Assembly: GCA_028532855.1 (NCBI GenBank)
Contig: JAQQAL010000021.1
Location: 1-64,000 of the forward strand
From: Candidatus Thalassospirochaeta sargassi
GTDB taxonomy: Bacteria; Spirochaetota; Spirochaetia; UBA9216
DNA: 64,000 nucleotides
Reading direction: 5' to 3'
The stretch's first letter is position 1, and each line of letters begins with the position of its first letter. The notes under the pieces were generated by a model. It searched no databases, had not been told where the DNA came from, and was given only the letters and a program-made list of their open reading frames with translations. Shown here piece after piece: positions 9,816 to 20,027 of this stretch. A program made the translations under genes and the position numbers.

Positions 9816-10979
9816 TTACAGCTTCCTGAAAAAAGATTCTATTTCATCTCTTGTTTCTTCACGCCAGAGCTTCATCTTATTTTGCCACTGATTTAATCCG
9901 GAAACATCAAGGAAACTTTTAAAGCTCTCGCCAAAAAACAAGGACAGGGTATCAAAGATCAGCTTCTTCATTTCCCGGTCCAGCTTGCTGTAATTTTCAG
10001 ACATCTTAAAAAAGTTGCTGAGGCCGCCATTGTTCAGTTCAGTCAGAGTTTTACTGTCGTTCACCGATAAAAGATCGAAGAGAACGGTTGAGAATGCCGC
10101 TCTTTGTTCAAGACTCAATTTTTTAAGCACAGATTTAGTTGTTTTATCGAAGATTCGCGCATCGTCCTTCAATTCCGGGAGATAGACAAAATCCTTACCC
10201 TTGACTTCCCAGCTTAATCCGTCATGCTGCATAATTCCCTTCTGGCTTGATTCAACAACCCTGTACTGCTCCTCATGTTCCAGCAGTAGTCCAACAACCG
10301 AACTCTTCGGAATCAAAGTTGTAATCCTGCCGGATATTTCCTGATATTCAGCCGTCTCAAGCAGGTTACTTCCAAATCCAGGTCCGTCATTGTTATAAAC
10401 TGTCTCAATACAGCGTTTGAGTCTCTTTTTTAAATGGACGGAAGCATACACCGCAAGGTTGCCGCCTTTTGAATGACCTCCAACATATATTTTTCTGTAT
10501 CCGTATTTACTTACAACATCATTCAGGTAGGAAGCTGCCTCAAGCTGGGCAGGCACAACATCCATGAAAGACATATTAAAATCTTCCTTCCAACCGACCA
10601 GCGTATCATCAGTACCTCTGAATGCAATATAAGCTGTCTTCCTGTCCAATTCAAAAACGACTGCAGAAAACTGAAGCTGATTATCAAAATCTATTTTGTT
10701 TATAAAAGCCCTTACAAACAAAGAACCGAAACGGGAACTGTCCCCCGCAGTCTCAAGCAGCGGTTTTGTACCTTCATTCAGCATCAAGCCAGGGTTCATC
10801 CGGGTTTCTGAATGGATGTACCGCCTGGAAATGCTGTCCAATTCCTCGCCCCGGGAATCCAGATCATCAAAATCGATGTAGGAAAGTCTGGCCAGTATCA
10901 GGTTATCAACCTCATTAAACGGATCAGCTGAAAAAGCAAGATCCCCGCGCCACTGTATGTAATCCAAGATGTTTGCCAT
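9816..10979 (-). CDS. Mbeg1-like/DUF2974 lipase-class-3-like alpha/beta hydrolase
   Basis: GHSKGGNLAVYAS nucleophile elbow; N-terminal NILDYIQWRGDLAFSADPFNEVDNLILARLSYIDF. Confidence 0.8.
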   Translation of the reverse strand: MANILDYIQWRGDLAFSADPFNEVDNLILARLSYIDFDDLDSRGEELDSISRRYIHSETRMNPGLMLNEGTKPLLETAGDSSRFGSLFVRAFINKIDFDNQLQFSAVVFELDRKTAYIAFRGTDDTLVGWKEDFNMSFMDVVPAQLEAASYLNDVVSKYGYRKIYVGGHSKGGNLAVYASVHLKKRLKRCIETVYNNDGPGFGSNLLETAEYQEISGRITTLIPKSSVVGLLLEHEEQYRVVESSQKGIMQHDGLSWEVKGKDFVYLPELKDDARIFDKTTKSVLKKLSLEQRAAFSTVLFDLLSVNDSKTLTELNNGGLSNFFKMSENYSKLDREMKKLIFDTLSLFFGESFKSFLDVSGLNQWQNKMKLWREETRDEIESFFRKL

Positions 10980-11021
10980 ATCGGCTATTATAACTACAAT
11001 TAAGTCAACGCAGCAATCACC

Positions 11022-11651
11022 CTAATTTAAAGATCCAGAGGGAAACAAAGTCCGCTGCCTGTTCAACTCAAGCGTTTTTAAAAGTTTCTTTCCGTTACTG
11101 TAGGCTGCATCCATCTGATCCTTAAACTGAAGAACTTTACCAGCTTCAAAGGCATGAAGAACCTTCTGGTTGAAAACTATGCGATAGCCGAGTGATTCAT
11201 AAGCAGCCTGCATTGCCGCAGGGGTAAAACCCATATCATCGGCGGAGTTCTGTTCACAAATCGAAATCAGACCTGCGAACCGTGGCCCTGTTTGAGGAAG
11301 GCGGCTTATCCAAACCGCCCGGTTTTCTTTATCAAACGAACAAAGACAGTAGCATCGGTCAATAAACTTTTTCATATCTGAGGACATGTTGTAAAAATAT
11401 GTCGGTGACCCGGCAATAAAAGCATCCGCTTCGAGGATTTTCGGATATATCTCCTGCATATCATCTTTAACAACACAGCGTCCGGTTTTAGCACAGCCTT
11501 CACAGCCATTGCAGCCGGATATATTCATCTTTCCCGGGTAGATAATCTCGGTTTCATGGCCATCCTCTATAAAGGGTTCCAGGGTTTTATTAATTATTGT
11601 TGCGGTATTGCCTTTCTCTCTACGGCTGCCGCATACAGCTATGATTTTCAT
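11022..11651 (-). CDS. NADPH-dependent FMN reductase / flavodoxin-fold iron-sulfur flavoprotein-like
   Basis: MKIIAVCGSRREKGNTATIINK...GCNGCEGCAKTGRCVVKDDM. Confidence 0.82.
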   Translation of the reverse strand: MKIIAVCGSRREKGNTATIINKTLEPFIEDGHETEIIYPGKMNISGCNGCEGCAKTGRCVVKDDMQEIYPKILEADAFIAGSPTYFYNMSSDMKKFIDRCYCLCSFDKENRAVWISRLPQTGPRFAGLISICEQNSADDMGFTPAAMQAAYESLGYRIVFNQKVLHAFEAGKVLQFKDQMDAAYSNGKKLLKTLELNRQRTLFPSGSLN

Positions 11652-11671
11652 ATTCCCGTCCCGCCTTTTCT

Positions 11672-13124
11672 CTAAATTATATAAGATTGATTCTCTACAA
11701 CATTATGGATAGTCTGAAGCGTTTCGGATAGCATTGCAGTCAGATTCTTATAGGCTCCCTCATTTATTGCCTTATAACGCTTATGCTGCTCTTCGTCCCG
11801 GGTGAAGACCTTTTCCTGATGAACCATTTTTTGTACCGCTTCGTTGAAGCCGCCATAGTATCCGGTCCCGACGGCTGCACAAATTGCAGAGCCAAGGCCT
11901 GCTGCCCCGTTAACCCTGTTCCGGAGTGCTGTTACCCCGAACACATCGGCAATAATCTGCATAAAAAGATCGCTGTTAGAGCCGCCTCCACAGACTATAA
12001 ACTGCTCTGGACTGCTTCCCAGGTCTTTATTCATGGCATCAAAATTATTCTTCATCCGCATTGCCAAGGCTTCCATCATTGCACGATAGATGTGACCCCT
12101 TGTATGACGCTGATCAAATCCAATCATAACTCCTTTTTTATGAAGCTTGTCCGCAGGCGCAAGCCAGTCCGGAACTATCAGAAGACCGTCGGATCCGGCC
12201 GGTACAGCAACAGCCTCTTGTTCAAGCAGCTCCTCAACACTGCAGCCGCATAAAACGGCCTTATCGGCGAACTCTTTACCCAGAAGCTCAAGGATCCATG
12301 AAATATGCCACATACCGCCGCGAATCCCGGCGCATTCATAGAGGTACTGATGGGGGACAGATGATAGATTAGTAAAAACATTTTCTGTCTCATCCCTGTA
12401 TTCACTGCCGAACACCATTGCGGTTGTATAGGTACCAAGCGACAATAATCCTATGTTGGGTTCGATAAGACCAGAGCCGAGCGCTTCAACAGCCTTATCA
12501 TTGGCTGTGGCTGCAACGGGCAGGCCTTCCGGCAGGCCGGTCAACTTTGATGCTCCGGCTGTAACCCGGCCTATAATTTCCCCCCGGCAGATGCATTTCA
12601 AACAGTTTTTCCCTGGGAATCGCAAAACTATCGAAGACTCCTGCATCCTCCGACCATTGCCAGGTATTCATATCTACAGGAAACTGGTATTGGTACGAAT
12701 TTGAAATTGTGTCTTTCAGCTCTCCTGTTAGTCGGAATGTAAGGTAGCCTGAGGTAGACCCTGTATAGGCAATGCCCGGTTCATCTTCAAAGGTTTCATA
12801 TGCTCTTACATCCATCCAACTCATGACCGGAGCCGCAAGTGAACCGTCAGCTTTCATAAAAACCCTACAACATCTGATTGAGCACAGCCCGACTCCAATA
12901 ATATCATTTATTTTTCCGTCGAAAAGGCTGAATAATTCGCGCAGAGCAGCCTGCAGGCTGTCCCATAGATCGTCATCCGGATGCTCAACCCAGCCGTTTT
13001 TTCTGGAAATCATGGGCTTAAGAGGCTGACTTGCGCTGCAGACAACCTTTCCTTTGTCGCTGATTATTGAAACCTTCGTGCTCTGGGATCCGCTGTCTAT
13101 GCCTATAAAATATTTTTCACTCAT
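11672..13124 (-). pseudogene. FGGY-family carbohydrate kinase, split by a +1 frameshift at a 6-C (G6 on coding strand) run (12580-12585)
   Basis: N-part (ORF 12498..13169, start MSEKYFIGIDSGSQSTKVS at 13124) and C-part (ORF 11672..12646) join as ...EKLFEMHLPG/EIIGRVTAGASKLTGLPEGLPVAATANDKAVEALG... if one G is removed. Confidence 0.8.
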
Positions 13125-13146
13125 ATTATTGTCCTGAATCTTGAGA

Positions 13147-13923
13147 TTACCTTGTAAGAAAACCGCCATCTACAGACAGAATATGACCGTTAACAAACTG
13201 TGATGCCTTGCCGGCCAGAAACACCGTGGTTCCCATCAAATCTTGAATTTCGCCCCATCGACCTTCAGGTGTATGGTCAACAATCCAGTTGTAGCGTTTT
13301 TCATCACTCATTGAATCACTTACAAGGCTGGTCTTGAAATAGCCGGGGGCAATCCCGTTAACCTGAACATTATACTGTGCCAGTTCATCACAGTATGCCT
13401 TTGTCAAACCCGCCAGACCGTGCTTTGTTGCTGCATAGGCCGGCGACTGCTGCCCCCCTAAAAAACTGAATAATGAACAGATGTTAATTATTTTCCCGCT
13501 TCTCTGCTCTATAAAATAGGGGGTCACTTCCTCTGACATCTCAAACGCAGCTGTAAGATTGACAGCCACCATAGGGTCCCATTCTTTCCTGCCGAACTCA
13601 CGAATATTTTTCAGGATAGATATTCCTGCACAGTTAACGAGTATGTCTACCGAACCAAGAAACCTGACACAGTGTTCTACAACCTGTTTCGGCATACCCG
13701 GCTCTGTAATATCGGCATTCATATAAACGGCTTTCACACCCTCGGATTCAACAAGGGAATTAAAATCCGGATCATCGGGCATAATACTCGGCATCAAAAT
13801 GTTTGCTCCAGCCTTCGCAAGAGCGAGAGTAAAGGCCTGTCCCAACCCTGTATTGCCTCCGGTGACTATAGCGTTCTTTTCTTTCAGCGAAAAATAATCC
13901 ATAGAAAAATCGGTAATATTCAT
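13147..13923 (-). CDS. Short-chain dehydrogenase/reductase (sugar/polyol type)
   Basis: AIVTGGNTGLGQAFTLAL, NCAGIS, YAATKHGLAGLTKAYCDEL, VDGGF. Confidence 0.9.
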   Translation of the reverse strand: MNITDFSMDYFSLKEKNAIVTGGNTGLGQAFTLALAKAGANILMPSIMPDDPDFNSLVESEGVKAVYMNADITEPGMPKQVVEHCVRFLGSVDILVNCAGISILKNIREFGRKEWDPMVAVNLTAAFEMSEEVTPYFIEQRSGKIINICSLFSFLGGQQSPAYAATKHGLAGLTKAYCDELAQYNVQVNGIAPGYFKTSLVSDSMSDEKRYNWIVDHTPEGRWGEIQDLMGTTVFLAGKASQFVNGHILSVDGGFLTR

Positions 13924-14867
13924 TTATATTCTCCCTTTCTTATCCTTTTAATTATTCTCGGGATAAACTCCCTTGCATCAGCTTCAACGACAATATTTGA
14001 AAGACTGCAGATGGGAGCCTGTCTGTCGGGATTAACAGCGATAATATTTTCTGCGTTTTTGATACCGACAACATGCTGAATTGATCCTGATATCCCCAGA
14101 GCGATATATAACGACGGATTAACAATTTTGCCCGATTGCCCCACCTGAATATGCCGCGGGGCTGCACCCCTGTCGACTACTTTCCGGCTGGCTGAAACCG
14201 ACCCGTTCAAAACCTCGGCAAGCTCATTAAGCTGATCAAAATATCGCGTCACTCCATCGCCACCGGACACCAGAACATTACTTTCCCTGATGTCCTCATC
14301 CTGGGGTTTAGGCTGGCTTGATATATACCTGATTCCCGGTTTCCGGAAAGGCTCCGGATTAAAGTTAATTTCTTCAGTCTTTTTCGTTCGCGGCCCGGCA
14401 TAAGAGAAGATGTTCTGTCGCACGCTCATCATTACCGGAGCGCCGCCCCTGTTCACAATACCGGCAAGCATCCTGCCGCTGAATGCCGGACGGACCATCA
14501 CAATCTCTTCATCGTGATGCCTGATCTCTGTAACATCAGCAACAAGTCCGGTTTGCAGTCGCATTGCAGCTCTGGGCGCTATCATTCTTCCAAAAACAGT
14601 GGCCGGAATAAGAACTGCATCAAATTGAAAATCCCTGTGCAGTTTTTCAATACTGTCTGCAATATATGCAGCATCGAACCCCTCAGCCCTATCCGGACTG
14701 ACACTTATCAATTTATCAAAAACTCCGAAGACGTCTGCTGGCGGTGTTCCGGGAACTATCCCGTACGAAAGGCTTTCTCCCGCACCGTAGATCTGTTCCG
14801 CAGCCTCGAGAAGATCAATGCTGTCCTTCACCGCTTGCGGGTCAATATAAATCAAAACCTTCTTCAT
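13920..14867 (-). CDS. etfA: Electron transfer flavoprotein alpha subunit
   Basis: C-terminal ETF-alpha FAD motif: VVDRGAAPRHIQVGQSGKIVNPSLYIALGISGSIQHVVGIKNAENIIAVNPDRQAPI. Confidence 0.93.
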   Translation of the reverse strand: MKKVLIYIDPQAVKDSIDLLEAAEQIYGAGESLSYGIVPGTPPADVFGVFDKLISVSPDRAEGFDAAYIADSIEKLHRDFQFDAVLIPATVFGRMIAPRAAMRLQTGLVADVTEIRHHDEEIVMVRPAFSGRMLAGIVNRGGAPVMMSVRQNIFSYAGPRTKKTEEINFNPEPFRKPGIRYISSQPKPQDEDIRESNVLVSGGDGVTRYFDQLNELAEVLNGSVSASRKVVDRGAAPRHIQVGQSGKIVNPSLYIALGISGSIQHVVGIKNAENIIAVNPDRQAPICSLSNIVVEADAREFIPRIIKRIRKGEYK

Positions 14868-15664
14868 GAGCAGACAATCCCCCGCTGCTTAAGGAACTGA
14901 TATACTTCTTCTATTCCCTCATCATCACATTTGAGAAACCGGGTATCCTTGCGGCCGAAACTATCAACCTCAACCTGCGACACCTTTGTCGGAGAGCCGG
15001 CTATCCCTGTTTCTGTATCACAGAAGCGGAGCCTGCTATTTGAGACTATCTCTAGCTGCCCGCTGACATCGCGTTCAAGATCTTCATACTTAATGTAGGG
15101 AAGCTTGATTTTTGTAGAATACTGGAAGCTCAGTATTGCCGGCCGTTCAATCTCAAACTGCAATACGGCATCTTCACTGTCCACCTCTGTCCTCACCCGG
15201 TCAGAAAACAAACCTGCCTGGTTAATCCTTAAAATATTTCCCATCTGTGGAATGTTCAGACATTCCGCAACCTGGGAAGGAACATGGGCGGTTCCGCCGT
15301 CTATTGAGTGGGTACCGCTGAAAATCCAATCAAAAGCCTCCCTCTCAAGATATCTGCTGATAATCCGGCTTGTTACGTAGGTATCACTTCCGACATAAGA
15401 TTTATCCGATATAAGAATTGAACGGTCAACACCCCGTTTAATAAGGTCCTCAAGATGAGGCCTGCAACCCTCCGGCCCCATAGTCAGGGTCTCTACCTGT
15501 ACATCAATATTTTCCTGCTTGAGCTTCAAAGCAACCGACAGAGCTGAACAATCCTCGGGGTTCAGTATCTGATGAACATTCTCCCTCACTAATACATTTC
15601 TTTCATAGTCGTATTTAAAGTTTTCAACATCAGGTACAAGCTTGACGAAACAGATTATCTTCAT
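14864..15664 (-). CDS. etfB: Electron transfer flavoprotein beta subunit
   Basis: MKIICFVKLVPD...LNPEDCSALSVALKLK...TLTMGPEGC...IFSGTHSIDGGTAHVPSQVAE. Confidence 0.93.
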   Translation of the reverse strand: MKIICFVKLVPDVENFKYDYERNVLVRENVHQILNPEDCSALSVALKLKQENIDVQVETLTMGPEGCRPHLEDLIKRGVDRSILISDKSYVGSDTYVTSRIISRYLEREAFDWIFSGTHSIDGGTAHVPSQVAECLNIPQMGNILRINQAGLFSDRVRTEVDSEDAVLQFEIERPAILSFQYSTKIKLPYIKYEDLERDVSGQLEIVSNSRLRFCDTETGIAGSPTKVSQVEVDSFGRKDTRFLKCDDEGIEEVYQFLKQRGIVCS

Positions 15665-15672
15665 AAGTTCAG

Positions 15673-17145
15673 TTACTTCTGATATTTCGCGCCTTCTTCC
15701 TGGTAATAAATCGTTCCAAAATTCATAATTCCGTTCGGATCAAATGCTTTTTTGAGCTTCTCCAACATATAAAATGCAGTTCCGTGTTCATCTTTTGACC
15801 ATTCATTACGGAATTTTCCGATACCGTGATGGTGACACATTGAACCGCCAAGTTTCAGTGTTTCTTCAACAATTATTTTCTGGAGCGGATGATGATAAAC
15901 CCTCATTTCATCTTCAGGAGCACAATTAATACTGTAGTTGTATACGAAATACATATTCGTTCCGTTTATGTAACTGTGAGACGAATGCCCGCCCAGCATT
16001 GTCAGATCATGAACCCGGTTGTATTCCTTTCTGATTCTTTCGATTGCGTTGTGGTATATCTTCGGGATTGTTTCCCAGTCAGCGGAAATCTCCGTAGTGA
16101 ACCCGTCGTGCGAATCGTTTTCAATCATTCCCTCGAACTCGTCGTCAATATCCTGCTGAGACCAGTTGAGGTTTACAAACCAGTTTTCAATCAGTTCGCT
16201 AGGAACCTCTTCGATTATACCTTCGTTGAACTTATCAACAGCCTCTTCTATGCCCCGGCTGGTTGCCTCAACAATACCCTTGTTTCCCTCGGCCATAAAA
16301 AGCAGAACACATTTACCCTTATAAAAATGGAAAAAATGCTGACGTGCATCCTCTTCCGAATATACCCTTGCAACGGAAGGCCGGTAGCCGTTAACCATCA
16401 CCTCGCGCAGGACCTTGAGACCAGTTTCAATATCCTCTGTAAGATAACCGTAAAATTTATTATTGTCCGGAAAATACCTGTATACCTTCACCGTTACTTC
16501 TGTGATATAGCAGAGCGTCCCTTCATTTCCTATTGCTATATGACGGATATCCGGTCCGCCCGCGCGGCGTGATACATTTTTAATCCGGGAAACATGGCCA
16601 TCAGGAAATACACATTCAAGCCCTGCAACCATATCCTCAATTCCACCGTAAAGCGTAGAAAACTGGCCTATACTCCGGGTAGCAACCAGACCGCCGTATT
16701 TTGCAACCGGCTTTGATTGAGGCGAGTGCCCCGTGGTAAGTCCAACCTTATTCAGCTCATCTTCCAGAGTCTGAAGGGCTACTCCGGCCTGAACGGTTGC
16801 CTGCATATTGTATTCATCAATTTTTATTATTTTATCCAGGTGTAGTGCATCAATAACGATGGTTTGCTCTTTCCAGTTTTCAAGTCCGCCTTCCGTCGCT
16901 GTTTTACCGGATCTTGGAATTACATTTATCTGATTTTCATTGCAGAAAGCCAGAAGCCTGGCAACTTCCTCAGTAGATTTTGGATACACAATGGCCAGAG
17001 GGACAGGAACATCAAGAACCTTTCTTGCCTTTGCGTATTTTTTATACCTGTCAGCAGCCGCATCATAGAGCTCTTCAGGGTCAGTGTTTATCTGATCATC
17101 CGTGAGGATTGTGGAGATGTTTTTCATGAGCTTATCATTTTCCAA
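15673..17145 (-). CDS. FAD-binding oxidase, alkylglycerone-phosphate synthase/GlcD-like
   Basis: PCMH FAD domain (VIPRSGKTATEGG) and C-terminal HHHGIGKFRNEW motif resembling AGPS/VAO family. Confidence 0.85.
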   Translation of the reverse strand: MENDKLMKNISTILTDDQINTDPEELYDAAADRYKKYAKARKVLDVPVPLAIVYPKSTEEVARLLAFCNENQINVIPRSGKTATEGGLENWKEQTIVIDALHLDKIIKIDEYNMQATVQAGVALQTLEDELNKVGLTTGHSPQSKPVAKYGGLVATRSIGQFSTLYGGIEDMVAGLECVFPDGHVSRIKNVSRRAGGPDIRHIAIGNEGTLCYITEVTVKVYRYFPDNNKFYGYLTEDIETGLKVLREVMVNGYRPSVARVYSEEDARQHFFHFYKGKCVLLFMAEGNKGIVEATSRGIEEAVDKFNEGIIEEVPSELIENWFVNLNWSQQDIDDEFEGMIENDSHDGFTTEISADWETIPKIYHNAIERIRKEYNRVHDLTMLGGHSSHSYINGTNMYFVYNYSINCAPEDEMRVYHHPLQKIIVEETLKLGGSMCHHHGIGKFRNEWSKDEHGTAFYMLEKLKKAFDPNGIMNFGTIYYQEEGAKYQK

Positions 17146-17248
17146 TTTCGATTACTCCTTATATTGTTCATTTTATAATAAGTCTATACTTGCAGCATGA
17201 TACAGTCAATGCAAGTTTTCCACTACTACCCTGATGTTAATGTTTTTT

Positions 17249-17262
17249 TGGAAAATTTTCCA
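17249..17262. promoter_or_regulatory. Perfect 14-bp palindrome TGGAAAATTTTCCA in the divergent rpiR/oxidase intergenic region (candidate operator)
   Basis: Read directly from sequence. Lies between the divergent starts at 17145 (-) and 17321 (+). Confidence 0.55.
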
Positions 17263-17320
17263 GAATATAGATGGTTTCAGCTTCACACATACCTAAAATA
17301 GTGATATACAATAAAAATAA

Positions 17321-18034
17321 ATGATAAATATTGATGAAACAAAACTGAATAATCTTGAGCTCAAAGTGCTGAAAACCCTATCCAAATATTCCAAGGATAA
17401 CCAGGCGCCGAAAATTACGGAAGCAGCTGCCCTCTGTGCCTGTTCTGTATCACAGGTTTCTAAATCAATAAAAAAAGCAGGCTTCGACGGATACAAGCAA
17501 TATATGCGTTATCTTTATTATGATGACAACCCGCAAAAAGAAATCCCGGAAGAACTTGTTCGAATAAGACAATTCGTTGAGGAGTTTGATGTTTCTCTGG
17601 CGGACGAATTGGCTAAACTTATCATATCTCATAAAAAGATAATACTGTTCGGCTTCGGCCCATCATTCATTTGTGCTCAATATATAGAATACAAACTAAG
17701 ATTATGCATCAATTCATTTGTCGATGTTCCGCCGGATGAACAATCCCTGCTTAATATGCTTGATGAGGACAGTTTGCTTATTATTCTTTCAACAACCGGA
17801 CGGTACCGCTCCTTCAATGAAATCACAGCAAAATCAAACGGCAGGGGCGCAGATGTGGTAATTATTTCCGAAGAGTTCAACCCCAACCTCATGGAGAACA
17901 ACAGCAGATATATATTTCTTTCCCGACATAATCAGTCAAACCTGCTTGAACCCCATGAGAAAACACGTACAACATTCTTTATCTTCTTTGAAGAGGTTAT
18001 TAAACGAATAATTCTCAATAAAAAAAATATTTAA
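17321..18034 (+). CDS. MurR/RpiR family transcriptional regulator
   Basis: N-terminal HTH_6-like region plus SIS domain (KIILFGFGPSFICAQYIEYKLRLC...LLIILSTTGRYRSF). Confidence 0.85.
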   Translation: MINIDETKLNNLELKVLKTLSKYSKDNQAPKITEAAALCACSVSQVSKSIKKAGFDGYKQYMRYLYYDDNPQKEIPEELVRIRQFVEEFDVSLADELAKLIISHKKIILFGFGPSFICAQYIEYKLRLCINSFVDVPPDEQSLLNMLDEDSLLIILSTTGRYRSFNEITAKSNGRGADVVIISEEFNPNLMENNSRYIFLSRHNQSNLLEPHEKTRTTFFIFFEEVIKRIILNKKNI

Positions 18035-18041
18035 CCCCAGC

Positions 18042-20027
18042 TCAATCTGCTGAATACAGATGACAGGCAATACTGTGAATTTCACCGAATCCTACCGGTT
18101 CCGGCGTTACATTCTCACAAATTTCACCAATCTTTTTATGACACCGCCCGGCAAAAGGACAGCCCTTGATCTTTTTTGTAGGATTCGGGGGTGCTCCTTC
18201 GAGTCGTACAGCGCCCTTTGTAAGAGCAGGATCCACATCAGGAACCGCACTTAAAAGCGCTTCGGTATATGGATGATATGGAGGCGAAGTTACCTCGTCC
18301 CTCTTTCCGAACTCGACTATTCGCCCAAGGTACATCACCATTATATAATCAGAAATGTAGTTTACTACATTCAAATCATGGGAAATAAAAATGTAGGAGG
18401 CACCCGAACGCTGCTGAAGATCTGTCAGAAGATTCAGGACTGATGACTGTACTGAAACATCAAGCGCCGAAGTAGGTTCGTCACATACTATCAGTCCAGG
18501 AGAAAGCACAAAAGCCCGTGCGACTGCTACGCGCTGCATCTCTCCACCGCTTAGCTGGGTGGCCTTCCGTTTCAGGTATTCTTTACCAAGATCGACCTGT
18601 TTCAGGATCTCGATAATTCTTTCCCTTCTCTCAGTTTTCGATTTTATTCCGAGCAACCTCTTCATCGGTCTACCGATAATCTGTTCGATGGTAAAAGACG
18701 GATTCAGACTCCGGCCGGGGTTCTGAAAAATCAACTGAATTTCCTTCAGAACCTCAGGCGATCTGCGCTTCCAGGTCATTGAGATATCAGTTCCATCAAA
18801 ATAAATTTTCCCTTTGCTTGGCTTCAACAATCCTGTAACAGTATAACCGAGAGTACTTTTGCCACAGCCCGATTCGCCGACAATACCAAGCACATTGTTC
18901 TTTTTCAAAGAAAAATTCAGCCCGTCAACCGCACGAACTTTTTTCCCCCGACTGTTGAATGTCTTATACAGATTCACAATATTCAGAGCTTCGCCGTCTT
19001 CCGTCTTTTCAATTACATCTACTTTTTTCGGTATCAATGAGTCATCCGCCACATCTTTAGCAAATGCCCTGTCACAGGCTGTAAAATGATCCTCAGCTAT
19101 TTCTCTGAGTCCATATCTGCTTTCGCAGTTTTCCACACGCTTTCCGCAGCGATCAAGGAAGGGACATCCACCTTCATCTATACTCCTTTTTCGCACATAG
19201 CCCGGAATAGTATTCAGACGATATTCTTCCTTCACAATTCCGCTTCTGGGAATACAGTTTATCAATGCCCTTGTGTAGGGGTGCTCAGGTTTATGAAACA
19301 TCGATTTCTTATCTCCGTATTCAACAACCTCTCCCCGGTACATTACCGCAATATTATCGCTAACTTTGTTAACTACACCCATATCATGTGAAATATAAAT
19401 CATTGACATCTGGTATCGTTTTTTAAGATCGTTAATAAGATCAAGTATTACTGCTTCGGTAGTTACGTCCAGTGCTGTTGTAGGCTCATCAAGAATCATC
19501 AAGTCCGGCCTGCATAAAAGTGCCATGGCAATACAAATTCTCTGCTGCATACCGCCGCTTATCTGATGAGGAAATCTTTTTACCAGCCCTTCCGCATCGC
19601 CGAGATAGAGATCCTTCAAAATTGCAACACTCTCTTTTCTTGCATCCTTTTTTGAAAGGTTCCGATGAAAAATCGTTACCTCATCAAGCTGTTTTCCAAT
19701 TGTAAGAGAGGGATTCAACGATGAGTATGGATTCTGATAAACCATTGCGATTTTATTTCCGCGCAAACCAACCATTTCGCGTTCGCTTTTCTCAAGAATA
19801 TTCTCACCCTGATATAGAATGTTACCGTCTGTACTGCCGTTTGAGGCAAGATAATTCATTATAGAAAAGGCAAGGGTGCTTTTGCCTGATCCGGACTCAC
19901 CAATTATACCAAGAGACTGTTTTTCTTTCAGTTTGAAGGTAACATCCCGCAATGCAGAGACAGTACCATAATAGGTTTGGTAATTAACGCTGAGACCTTG
20001 TACATCTAGTATTATATTATGATTCAT
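18042..20027 (-). CDS. Oligopeptide-type ABC transporter, fused tandem ATPase (DppD-DppF-like)
   Basis: Two complete ABC modules: GESGSGKST/LSYQ-type signature HQISGGMQQR/LDEPTTALD, and GESGCGKST/LSGGEMQRVA/CDEPTSALD. Each is followed by an oligopeptide-transporter Cys-rich tail. Confidence 0.93.
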   Translation of the reverse strand: MNHNIILDVQGLSVNYQTYYGTVSALRDVTFKLKEKQSLGIIGESGSGKSTLAFSIMNYLASNGSTDGNILYQGENILEKSEREMVGLRGNKIAMVYQNPYSSLNPSLTIGKQLDEVTIFHRNLSKKDARKESVAILKDLYLGDAEGLVKRFPHQISGGMQQRICIAMALLCRPDLMILDEPTTALDVTTEAVILDLINDLKKRYQMSMIYISHDMGVVNKVSDNIAVMYRGEVVEYGDKKSMFHKPEHPYTRALINCIPRSGIVKEEYRLNTIPGYVRKRSIDEGGCPFLDRCGKRVENCESRYGLREIAEDHFTACDRAFAKDVADDSLIPKKVDVIEKTEDGEALNIVNLYKTFNSRGKKVRAVDGLNFSLKKNNVLGIVGESGCGKSTLGYTVTGLLKPSKGKIYFDGTDISMTWKRRSPEVLKEIQLIFQNPGRSLNPSFTIEQIIGRPMKRLLGIKSKTERRERIIEILKQVDLGKEYLKRKATQLSGGEMQRVAVARAFVLSPGLIVCDEPTSALDVSVQSSVLNLLTDLQQRSGASYIFISHDLNVVNYISDYIMVMYLGRIVEFGKRDEVTSPPYHPYTEALLSAVPDVDPALTKGAVRLEGAPPNPTKKIKGCPFAGRCHKKIGEICENVTPEPVGFGEIHSIACHLYSAD

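Noticed and set aside
11783-12253. 156-aa plus-strand ORF
   Set aside because: Antisense to the FGGY kinase C-terminal half; shadow ORF.
12580-12585. Programmed ribosomal frameshift in the FGGY kinase
   Set aside because: Considered, but only a plain G6 tract is visible. I see no clear slippery heptamer plus stimulatory structure, so error/pseudogene/phase-variation is more economical.
15889-16572. 227-aa plus-strand ORF
   Set aside because: Lies entirely antisense to the well-supported FAD oxidase (15673..17145); translation has no recognisable domain and looks like shadow coding.
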